Below are positions 1 through 5,385 of a stretch of 5,636 nucleotides of DNA, piece after piece (positions within the stretch are counted from its first letter, which is position 1; each line of letters begins with the position of its first letter). The position numbers and the translations under genes are program-made. The DNA lies in NCBI GenBank assembly GCA_028819675.1, contig JAPPKT010000068.1, positions 1 to 5,636 of the forward strand, read 5' to 3'. Below the pieces are notes generated by a model that was not told the DNA's origin, searched no databases, and saw nothing but the letters and a program-made list of their open reading frames with translations. Source of the DNA: Caldilineaceae bacterium (GTDB taxonomy: Bacteria; Chloroflexota; Anaerolineae; Caldilineales; Caldilineaceae).

Positions 1-46
1 CCCTTTCGGCCCCCCCTTTGGGGGGGGCCCCCCCCCCCCCAACGCC
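1..46. repeat. Low-complexity C/G tract with a small inverted repeat at the window edge
   Basis: A run of 7 C (10-16), then TTT (17-19), 8 G (20-27) and 13 C (28-40). The first C and G runs can pair into a C7/G7 stem with a TTT loop. Nothing elsewhere in the window has such homopolymers. It may be a real G-rich hairpin, or a sequencing/assembly artefact at a contig end. Confidence 0.6.
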
Positions 47-198
47 CCCTCTCCTAAAACCTCCCGCCGCAGCGAGTGTGTGCGTAATATGACCTTGTCC
101 ACCCGCTGCAACCATGCTTCGCCCCCATCCCACCGTACGACCACCCCTTGTGCGTGCCCTCGTTCGCGCCACCACCACGCTGCACCGGATTTCAGCAA
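1..198 (-). other. Open reading frame of unknown status running off the window edge
   Basis: On the minus strand a frame stays open from an in-frame TGA near 238 to position 1. From a possible TTG at 198 it would read LLKSGAAWWWRERGHAQG, then RWDGGEAWLQRVDKVILRTH, which has coding-like composition. There is no ATG or GTG start and no clear Shine-Dalgarno, and the end falls in the C/G homopolymers. A second minus frame opening at ATG 229 (MPHCKGSHQAVAE...) is also open to the edge, so openness alone proves little at this GC content. It may be a partial divergent gene, a remnant, or chance. I recognise no family. Confidence 0.18.
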
Positions 199-202
199 CC
201 GC

Positions 203-232
203 TTGATGTGACCCTTTACAATGGGGCATAAT
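203..232 (+). promoter_or_regulatory. Probable sigma-70-type promoter of the histidine kinase gene
   Basis: TTGATG (203-208) and CATAAT (227-232) are separated by 18 bp, close to the -35/-10 consensus. Transcription would start near 239 and leave a leader of about 100 nt before the ATG at 340. This is seen by eye only. It is the best match in the 339 bp upstream, and a TTTACA at 215-220 has no well-spaced partner. Confidence 0.4.
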
Positions 233-323
233 CACATGCAAACTATTCCAATGCCGTGCCATTCCCGGCGTCTCCGACCACCGGACTACACCCAAGCGTG
301 GCCCCGTGCTCACATCCGGAGTC

Positions 324-331
324 AAAAGGAG
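324..331 (+). promoter_or_regulatory. Ribosome binding site fixing the kinase start at 340
   Basis: AAAAGGAG lies 8 nt before ATG 340. The open frame extends upstream to an ATG at 256, but that codon has no Shine-Dalgarno, and the extra 28 residues (rich in P, S and T) match nothing in the family. This decides for the shorter protein. Confidence 0.8.
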
Positions 332-339
332 CATGCAAC

Positions 340-2739
340 ATGAAGATGGCCGATGACCGCGAGCACAGCACGAAAACCCTGCAAGCCCGCCTGTCCATGC
401 TCAACCAGGCCGTCGCACGCATCAAAGAGCAAACAGACCTGGAAAACGTGCTCCAGGAAGTGATTGACAGTGCGCGAACGATCACAGACGCCAGCTACGG
501 CGTAATCACATTCCTGACCAACCCCCCGCGCGACTACAGGGTCACCTGGGCCCCCGTGGACGACCGCTTCCGTACCTGGCTCGACCCTTCCATCAATGCC
601 TTCCCTATCACCTCGCCCTACACGATTACCGGCCTGGATCCCTGCCAGCGCTACAAAATACGTGTGCGCGCCCGTTATGAAAAAGGCCCTTACGGCGATT
701 GGAGCCGCATTGCCGAGGCTGGCGCCGCCCCAATCGAGCATAAAGTGACGTCTGCAGACACACAGATCCCCAAGTGTACGCCCGCAGATCCTGTACCTCA
801 TAGGCAGGTCGTCGCCCTGAACTTGGCGTGCAGGCAGCCAGGCGAACTCACTGTGTCGTGGGACGCGCCCGATGATTCAGGGCAGCCGCACGACCTCCTC
901 TCCGCCGGTTTAAAGGCCGCAGAGCACCAGCTGCTGGTAGACACGTCGGCAGGAAAGCAGTTCATCACGTATCTCAACAAGCTTTCAGAACCGTTGCGGA
1001 TTCCCGAATTCAACAGCCGCACCACGGCAGAAGGCTTTCCCGACTTCTGTCCTTTGCCCGCAGGTTCCGTCCTGGCCGCCCCCATTCGTCACCAGGGGGC
1101 TGGCTTTGGTAGCATCTGCATGGCCAGGGCGAAAGGAGAGCAGGAGTTCAGCCAGGAAGACGAAGAAATCTTTACCCTTTTTTCCTCCTTGGCTGCCTTA
1201 GTTATCGACAGTACGCGCCGCTCCAAACAGGCCCAGCAGGCTGCGTTCAACCTGAAAACAGTCATAGAAACAACGCCGGTCGGTGTCGCCGCCTTCAACC
1301 CACAGACGGGAGGCCCAATGTCGCTCAACGAGGCTGCGATGAAAATCTTTAAGGGCCTCGACCCCACGAATCGCCATCTGAAGCACATTGTGGATAACTC
1401 GATTGTCCGCTGGACCGACGGACAAGAAATGGCGCTGGCCGAATTTGTCTTCGCACTATTGCAGCCCGGCAAGGGAACGCTGCGCGCAGAGGAGCTGGTC
1501 CTGTCCGTGCCCGGCGGGCGGTCGTTGGCCGTTCTCGTAAACACTTCACTCTTGAAAATGCAGGATGATGAAGTCAGGTCAGTGGTCGTAACCCTGCAGG
1601 ACCTGTCTTGGATGGAAGAGCTGGAAAAGCTGCGCGCAGAATTCCTTGGCATGGTAAGCCACGAGCTGCGCTCCCCGCTGACGTCAATTCAAGGTTCTGC
1701 CTCAAATCTGCGCGAATCACTGAACACGTTCAGTCCCGACGAGATGATCCAGTTTATCCGCATCATTGAAATGCAGGCCGCCCGGATGCGCGATCTGATC
1801 AGAGAACTCCTGGAAGTGGCGCGGGTCGAAACGGGCTCGCTTTCCGTCACGCCCGAACCGTATGATGCCGCCCGCTTGATAGACGAGGCCAAAAACACCT
1901 TCCTGAGCGGAGGCGGTCGCGACAACTTGTCCATTAACCTCGAGACCGAATTGCCCCGGGTGATGGCGGACAAGTGGCGCTTCATTCAGATATTGGAAAA
2001 CCTCCTCTCCAACGCCGCCAAGTACTCGCCCGAGCCGTCGGTCATAAGAGTGAGCGCCGCGCGGGATGACGGCCGCGTCGCCTTTTCCGTGGCTGACGAT
2101 GGCCGCGGCATTGCGGCCGACCGCATTCCCTACCTGTTCCGAAAATTCGCCCGGGTCCACGGCGAAGAAGAGGAACGCAAAATCTCAGGATCTGGCCTGG
2201 GCCTTGCCATCTGCAAAGGCATCGTCGAAGCCCATGGCGGCCGCATCTGGGCCGAAAGTGCCGGTCCGGGCCTGGGAACACAGTTTACCTTCACCCTGCC
2301 CGTTGCCGATCAGGAGTTTGGGAACGCGGCAGGCACATCCTCGCTACACGCAAATGTGTCGCGGTCCTCCAAAACGGAGCCCGGGCGCATTCTTGCAGTG
2401 GACGATGACCCGCAGACCCGCAGCTACGTGCGCAGAGTCCTCTCAAAGGCGGGTTACGCTCCCATCGTGACCGGCAAACCCGATGAGGTCCTCCACATTG
2501 TGAGGTCAGACCCTCCACGCCTGATACTAATGGACCTGATGCTGCCGGGAAACGACGGCATCGAACTGATGAAACGCATCCTGGCAACAGCAGAAGTACG
2601 CGTCATTTTCCTGTCCGCCAACGGCAGTGACGAAATCATTACATCCGCCCTGGACGCAGGCGCGGTCGACTACATAGTCAAACCCTTCTCCCCCACCGAA
2701 CTTGTCGCCAGAGTCAGCGCAGCCCTGCGCCGGCCATAG
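340..2739 (+). CDS. Hybrid sensor histidine kinase/response regulator (GAF-PAS-HisKA-HATPase-REC) with an FN3 insert in the GAF domain
   Basis: A 799-residue kinase, probably cytoplasmic: no signal peptide or membrane span is visible. It should autophosphorylate on His and pass phosphate to its own receiver. Domains by residue from ATG 340: a short helical N-terminus (10-50); a GAF domain whose halves lie at about 30-59 and 178-295, interrupted by an FN3-like insert (60-177); a PAS-like segment (about 303-422); HisKA with H-box MVSHELRSPL, phospho-His 441; HATPase_c with N-box ENLLSNAAKYS (N558), G1 VADDGRGI (D586), F-box LFRKFAR and G2 GSGLGLAI (617-624); a linker; and a receiver with acidic pair D688/D689, phospho-acceptor D732 in LMDLMLPG, S759 and K781 in YIVKPF. 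All catalytic residues are present. There is no output domain and no adjacent regulator gene, so the downstream target is unknown. The GAF ligand cannot be predicted. From memory, similar proteins without the insert are common in Chloroflexota. Confidence 0.95.
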   Translation: MKMADDREHSTKTLQARLSMLNQAVARIKEQTDLENVLQEVIDSARTITDASYGVITFLTNPPRDYRVTWAPVDDRFRTWLDPSINAFPITSPYTITGLDPCQRYKIRVRARYEKGPYGDWSRIAEAGAAPIEHKVTSADTQIPKCTPADPVPHRQVVALNLACRQPGELTVSWDAPDDSGQPHDLLSAGLKAAEHQLLVDTSAGKQFITYLNKLSEPLRIPEFNSRTTAEGFPDFCPLPAGSVLAAPIRHQGAGFGSICMARAKGEQEFSQEDEEIFTLFSSLAALVIDSTRRSKQAQQAAFNLKTVIETTPVGVAAFNPQTGGPMSLNEAAMKIFKGLDPTNRHLKHIVDNSIVRWTDGQEMALAEFVFALLQPGKGTLRAEELVLSVPGGRSLAVLVNTSLLKMQDDEVRSVVVTLQDLSWMEELEKLRAEFLGMVSHELRSPLTSIQGSASNLRESLNTFSPDEMIQFIRIIEMQAARMRDLIRELLEVARVETGSLSVTPEPYDAARLIDEAKNTFLSGGGRDNLSINLETELPRVMADKWRFIQILENLLSNAAKYSPEPSVIRVSAARDDGRVAFSVADDGRGIAADRIPYLFRKFARVHGEEEERKISGSGLGLAICKGIVEAHGGRIWAESAGPGLGTQFTFTLPVADQEFGNAAGTSSLHANVSRSSKTEPGRILAVDDDPQTRSYVRRVLSKAGYAPIVTGKPDEVLHIVRSDPPRLILMDLMLPGNDGIELMKRILATAEVRVIFLSANGSDEIITSALDAGAVDYIVKPFSPTELVARVSAALRRP
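517..870 (+). other. In-frame 118-residue insert: circularly permuted fibronectin type III module inside the GAF domain
   Basis: The GAF strand ending YGVITFL is followed by TNPPRDYRVTWAP, YTITGLDPCQRYKIRVRARY and GPYGDWS, which read as FN3 strands C to G. A linker of about 30 residues follows, then ALNLACRQPGELTVSWDAP, which reads as FN3 strands A and B. The GAF sequence resumes at DDSGQPHDLLSAGLKAAEH. The order C-G then A-B is that of one period cut out of a tandem FN3 array at the B-C loop. The insert is 354 bp, divisible by three, with no stop codon and a base composition like that of the host gene. The exact edges are uncertain by a few codons. FN3 identity rests on characteristic residues (SWDAP, YRVTW, YTITGL, YKIRVRARY). 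Confidence 0.8.
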
Positions 2740-2756
2740 CTGCCTCTTCCGAGAGA

Positions 2757-3010
2757 GCACGCAGTGCCTGCCCGCGTACCTGCCCTCCCACCGCCATACG
2801 CGACGTCTCCTCCGCCCCAACCCTCAACCCCCGGTAGGGGCAGGCCTTGTGCCTGCCCGCGTACACCCTCACACTCCCATTCGCGACATCGTCTCCGTCA
2901 CCCCCTCAACCCCCGGTAGGGGCAGGCCTTGTGCCTGCCCGCGTACACCCTTACACTCCCATTCGCGACATCGTCTCCGTCACCCCCTCAACCCCCGATC
3001 GGGACAGACC
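2757..3010. repeat. Tandem repeats of about 82 bp, each with a REP-like palindrome
   Basis: Two units, 2833-2914 and 2915-2996, differ at a single base. A degenerate partial unit precedes them (from about 2764, GTGCCTGCCCGCGTACC...), and a diverged fragment follows (2997-3010). Each full unit contains GGGCAGGC-cttgt-GCCTGCCC, a perfect 8-bp stem, at 2838-2858 and 2920-2940. All forward frames through it are open (reading for example PVGAGLVPARVH), but this is the usual by-product of the repeat and not a gene. It begins 18 bp after the kinase stop and could act as an mRNA 3' end or stabilising structure. Confidence 0.85.
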
Positions 3011-3039
3011 TCGCACCCACCCTCTCACCACACGCCAAC

Positions 3040-3464
3040 TCAAGACCCCTCACCCCCACCGGGATTCTCCCGGTCCAACTCCCAATTCCTGGGATTATTC
3101 ACAATATACTCCCTCACCGCCCTCATCTCAGACCCGTTCCTGATCACACGCTCATAATAATTCCGCTGCCACAACCGCTTCTCGAACCGCTCCCACCCCA
3201 ATCCCCGCACACCCCTCCCATATTCCACCGTCGTCACAGACTTAAACACACGCACCACATCCCCCAACGTAGGCACATCCCCTCCCAAACCCGGCGCACC
3301 ATCTCCCCCGCGCCATTCAGGCGCATCTCCCCGTCCACCACTTCGCCGAACAGACACAACCTCCTCTGCACCACAATCGAAACAAAATACGCTCCGGCGC
3401 TCGCGTAATCATACCCACTGAGCCGGATTGACCTCCGGCGAGGAATGTCTGAATCATGGGTCAT
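3040..3464 (-). pseudogene. REP-associated tyrosine transposase (RAYT, Y1_Tnp family), internally deleted and frameshifted
   Basis: The N-terminal part (3464 down to about 3300; ATG at 3464, with an in-frame TTG at 3476) reads RRRSIRLSGYDYASAGAYF and RRLCLFGEVVDGEMRLN, typical of the RAYT N-terminus. The C-terminal part lies in another frame (about 3300 down to 3040) and reads LGDVVRVFKSVTT, LWQRNYYERVIRN (catalytic Tyr region) and YIVNNPRNWELDREN, typical of the family's end. The middle is missing, including the metal-binding HUH motif normally seen as MPNHxHG. The join falls at about 3281-3300 and removes, by my estimate, 70-100 codons. These enzymes are single-strand nucleases acting on REP hairpins. 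This copy cannot be active, but the hairpins on both sides fit its former role. Confidence 0.88.
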
Positions 3465-3483
3465 GTGGTTTTCCAATCAAAAG

Positions 3484-3504
3484 GGGCACCCCATTGGGGT
3501 GCCC
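3484..3504. repeat. Perfect hairpin flanking the transposase remnant (REP-like; also terminator-like on the minus strand)
   Basis: GGGCACCCC (3484-3492), ATT loop, GGGGTGCCC (3496-3504): a 9-bp perfect stem. On the minus strand it is followed by CTTTTGATT, so it could terminate a minus-strand transcript coming from the right. It lies about 20 bp upstream of the RAYT start, where REP palindromes usually sit, and shares the GGGGCA/TGCCC pattern of the hairpins at 2838-2940. Confidence 0.65.
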
Positions 3505-3715
3505 TGGTGGTTGCCAATTTATGGAGGATGACAGAGACGCCGCCAACTTCGATCGTTCGTAACCTCCCAGGCGCCCCATCCCCTGCCCGGCGACCCCAAA
3601 AATCCGGACCGCGAGCCAAAGCACAAATCATCAGCTAACCGGGCGCCTGCTTACCCGGCCCTGCCCTCTAGACCGTTCCCAACGCCTCAACGCCTATCTA
3701 CTTTCGGCCACTCTG
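3505..3715. other. Spacer with no recognisable gene
   Basis: I see no convincing coding frame, RNA gene or repeat here. A short forward frame at 3456-3638 crosses the hairpin and has no family resemblance. On the minus strand this is the downstream flank of the 44-residue membrane protein, and the hairpin at 3484-3504 is the first terminator-like structure after that gene. Confidence 0.5.
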
Positions 3716-3850
3716 CTACAAACCCCCAAAATAGTGAACGAAATACATCAGGCCCACAAACAGCACATACAGCACCGCGGCCGTATATGTCACGCAATCG
3801 TACAGAATCCACTTGCGGTCGCCAGGCTCTTTTTCATTGGATGCAATCAT
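3716..3850 (-). CDS. 44-residue single-span membrane microprotein, function unknown
   Basis: ATG at 3850 is preceded by AAGGAG (3860-3865 on the complement) with 9 nt spacing, the best Shine-Dalgarno in this half of the window. The protein starts MIASNEKEPGDRKW, charged and polar, then has a hydrophobic helix of about 22 residues (roughly 21-42: TYTAAVLYVLFVGLMYFVHY), and ends FGGL at TAG. Its layout is a single-span inner-membrane protein with a short charged N-terminus and almost no tail. There is no cleavable signal sequence. I recognise no family. The strong RBS and clean helix support a real gene. A small membrane subunit or regulator, or a type I toxin-like peptide, are possibilities with no direct support. 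Confidence 0.65.
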   Translation of the reverse strand: MIASNEKEPGDRKWILYDCVTYTAAVLYVLFVGLMYFVHYFGGL

Positions 3851-4202
3851 GGGATATTTCTCCTTACTGTTCTGCACGCACCCAAAGATTACCCCACCTT
3901 GTCCACCGCATCAGTGAGCCTGGCCCCAATGACTGGAACGCGACGGAAAAATGTCCGGGAGGACATCGCCAAGCACGTCGAGGACCAGTTCAAGAACCGA
4001 AAACGACGTCGCCCCAGGGCAGCCCGCAGATTCCGCCTCACTGACCCTTCCTCCCGCCTGTAATCCGGCATCAAGACCATCGTGCCAGCCCTGGCGTGTC
4101 AGCTGCCAGCCCCCAGTCAGGCGAAAGTTTGCGAGGGCAGGCTATAGAGCCGCCTACTGGCGACCATGCGCCAAGTCCCCGAGTCGGGCAGCACGCCGCG
4201 CC
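3851..4202. other. 352 bp without an assignable gene
   Basis: Several frames are open on both strands because of GC content. The minus frame at 3889-4080 and the plus frames at 3734-4063 and 3951-4304 are rich in R, S and P and look like chance. One minus frame without an ATG ends near 3908 and includes SFSVLELVLDVLGDVLPDIF, which looks somewhat protein-like. It could be the end of a decayed gene, but has no start. TGCCAGCCC occurs twice, at 4083 and 4104. The RBS of the 44-residue protein lies at 3860-3865. Confidence 0.5.
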
Positions 4203-4445
4203 TCATTCTTCACCGCGTCCGCGCCGGCTGGATCCTCTGGGCAATCGCTCCTCCTCCGCAACCCTCTTCTTCCGGTAAAAGTAGGTGCGTTCTTGTTGTC
4301 CTGAGGGGGGCTTCCACTGTCTGGCGGGGAGTATGAACACGTGCAATACCCACCAGAACATCAGCCCTACGGGAATCAATACCGTAATTATCGCTTCGAT
4401 GTCGCCTTCGAGGACGCGCAGTGTAAGGTCGTACACATAATACAT
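4203..4445 (-). CDS. 80-residue small membrane protein with FWW motif, function unknown
   Basis: ATG at 4445 is preceded by GAGGA (about 4450-4454 on the complement) at close spacing (4-5 nt). The protein begins MYYVYDLTLRVLEGDIEA, has one hydrophobic span at about 18-39 with VLIPVGLMFWW, then a long charged, mostly basic tail (RTYFYRKKRVAEEERL, then SSRRGRGEE). The expected topology is N-terminus outside and basic tail in the cytoplasm. It resembles the 55-residue protein encoded divergently at 4582: both start MYY, have LE then an acidic/aromatic stretch, then VLIP-x3/4-FWW and a basic tail. They are probably paralogues. I recognise no named family. The last 25 or so residues are low complexity, and the true end could differ if there is a frameshift. 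Confidence 0.7.
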   Translation of the reverse strand: MYYVYDLTLRVLEGDIEAIITVLIPVGLMFWWVLHVFILPARQWKPPSGQQERTYFYRKKRVAEEERLPRGSSRRGRGEE

Positions 4446-4461
4446 AGATTCCTCACGTACT

Positions 4462-4497
4462 CTGGCCGACCTGAGCTAGATCGCTGGCCGACTCAGC
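4462..4497. repeat. Short direct repeat CTGGCCGAC in the divergent promoter region
   Basis: CTGGCCGAC occurs at 4462-4470 and again at 4484-4492, 22 bp apart start to start (about two helical turns), followed by CTGAG and TCAG respectively. It sits between two divergently transcribed small genes, where an operator would be expected. The functional reading is inference only. Confidence 0.35.
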
Positions 4498-4541
4498 CCA
4501 ATCGACTCGACTTCACCAAAAAGCCGGCCCAAACCAACTCG

Positions 4542-4550
4542 TGTTACAAT
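4542..4550 (+). promoter_or_regulatory. Possible extended -10 promoter of the 55-residue protein
   Basis: TGTTACAAT matches an extended -10 element (TGnTATAAT) with one mismatch. No good -35 is seen at 16-18 bp, as is common for extended -10 promoters. Transcription would start near 4557, giving a leader of about 25 nt before the ATG at 4582. Confidence 0.4.
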
Positions 4551-4581
4551 CCAGTTCACCAACCAGACACCAACCGCCACC

Positions 4582-4749
4582 ATGTACTACTTCCCGGAAC
4601 TCCTCGAATACGCTGAATTCATAGTGCTGATCCCCCCCATCCTGATCTTCTGGTGGCTGATCAGCACCAGCACCGCGTGGAGACGCCGAAAACACCTATG
4701 GAGAAAACTGAAGCAACGCCTGTTCCCCGAAGACCGAGCCAGACCATAG
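4582..4749 (+). CDS. 55-residue small membrane protein with FWW motif, function unknown
   Basis: The frame runs from ATG 4582 to TAG 4749 and reads MYYFPELLEYAEFIVLIPP, then ILIFWWLISTSTAWRRRKHL, then WRKLKQRLFPEDRARP. It has an acidic/aromatic N-terminus, one short hydrophobic span (about 13-29) and a strongly basic tail that should face the cytoplasm. This is the same plan as the product of 4203-4445, with shared MYY, LLE/VLE, VLIP and FWW positions, so I take the two as diverged paralogues. No clear Shine-Dalgarno precedes the ATG (CCAACCGCCACC), so translation may be weak or depend on a short leader. It would be missed by a 60-residue cutoff. No family is recognised. Confidence 0.65.
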   Translation: MYYFPELLEYAEFIVLIPPILIFWWLISTSTAWRRRKHLWRKLKQRLFPEDRARP

Positions 4750-5076
4750 CGACTCCTCCGGCTCCTCGTACGAGCACACTTCTTCCCCAATCGCAGCGAT
4801 GAGCGGCAGCCAGTCTTTAACTTGACCCCAAATTGCCGAGACCTGCCCACCTGATCGCATAAAAGAAGCTGCGTCATTTACAGACGCAGCTCTATCTCTA
4901 ACCTGCCCTTCAATATAACCTTCGACCGCGTACGGCCCTCTACGAGAAATCGGCCCGCATGGACGCCAAACTCTGGGAAAGCTTAACATACAGGGAAGCA
5001 TATATGAACTTGCAGTCGAGCCAAAGCTGTTTCAACACTGAAACTTCACCCTTACTGTACCTGTCCCGTATCCTGA
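4750..5076. other. 327 bp mostly without a gene
   Basis: It holds a terminator-like hairpin (4859-4891, minus) and a weaker inverted repeat, GTTTCA-acac-TGAAAC, at 5029-5044. A minus frame from ATG 5001 to 4696 reads for example VSAIWGQVKDWLPLIAAIGE but lacks a Shine-Dalgarno, runs through the hairpin and overlaps the 55-residue gene antisense, so I do not call it. Confidence 0.5.
4859..4891 (-). terminator. Rho-independent terminator-like hairpin, minus strand
   Basis: On the minus strand AGCTGCGTC, a 7-nt loop and GACGCAGCT form a perfect 9-bp stem (4867-4891), followed by TCTTTTAT. It lies 185 bp after the stop of the 79-residue membrane protein and is the first such structure downstream of the pheA-side genes. 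The T-tract is broken by a C, so strength is uncertain. Confidence 0.6.
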
Positions 5077-5316
5077 TCATGTCCCCTTACCCAACAGCCT
5101 GAAAATGGGATCGACGAGCCACTTCTTCATCGATCTTCCCAAAGAGGCAAAGAACGCAACCGACGTCAACAGCAAAATCAGCTCCATGGGAATCAGGTCG
5201 AGCGCCAGGAACCACTTCGACTCCTCCGACCCAGGCCCCCACACAGCCAAAACCATGACCGCAAAAACTGCCGCAAGGCTCACCGCACCCTGAATTAAGA
5301 CCCTTCTCTCCTCCAC
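5077..5316 (-). CDS. 79-residue two-span membrane protein, function unknown
   Basis: GTG at 5316 is preceded by GGAGGA (5324-5329 on the complement) at 7 nt spacing, which fixes the start. The protein begins MEERRVLIQG, has a first hydrophobic span at about 6-26 (VSLAAVFAVMVLAVW), a short polar loop GPGSEESK, a second span at about 36-59 (FLALDLIPMELILLLTSVAF) and a basic tail from 61 (RSMKKWLVDPIFRLLGKG). Positive charges at both ends suggest both termini are cytoplasmic. It follows the prephenate dehydratase gene by 69 bp on the same strand and is probably in its transcript, which the hairpin at 4859-4891 could end. I recognise no family. The clean hydrophobic pattern and strong RBS support a real gene. 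Confidence 0.8.
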   Translation of the reverse strand: MEERRVLIQGAVSLAAVFAVMVLAVWGPGSEESKWFLALDLIPMELILLLTSVAFFASLGRSMKKWLVDPIFRLLGKGT

Positions 5317-5385
5317 AGGACTGTCCTCCCTCCCCCGGCCGAATCCTGTTTTCGCGGCACTTTCGTTTGGTTTTCCCTATCCACC

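Noticed and set aside
256..339. 28-codon N-terminal extension of the kinase from ATG 256
   Set aside because: No ribosome binding site and no resemblance to the family; ATG 340 has AAAAGGAG at 8 nt.
322..2820. Long minus-strand frames antisense to the kinase
   Set aside because: All are shadows of the kinase reading frame, whose domains are fully recognisable on the plus strand.
2757..3010. CRISPR-like reading of the repeats
   Set aside because: The 82-bp units are near identical throughout, with no variable spacers; the palindrome is REP-like.
2702..3408. Several overlapping forward frames of 98-159 codons rich in P, T, S and H
   Set aside because: They are translations of the tandem repeats and the antisense of the transposase remnant; repeated peptides such as VGAGLVPARVH follow the 82-bp period.
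3889..4304. Open frames on both strands, including minus 3889-4080 and plus 3951-4304
   Set aside because: Composition dominated by R, S, P and A, no convincing start signals, no recognisable motifs; overlapping openness is expected at this GC content.
4696..5001. Minus-strand frame of 101 codons (MLPCMLSFPRVW...)
   Set aside because: No Shine-Dalgarno, runs through the hairpin at 4859-4891 that looks like a terminator on the same strand, and overlaps the 55-residue gene antisense. Some segments look protein-like, so a remnant cannot be excluded.
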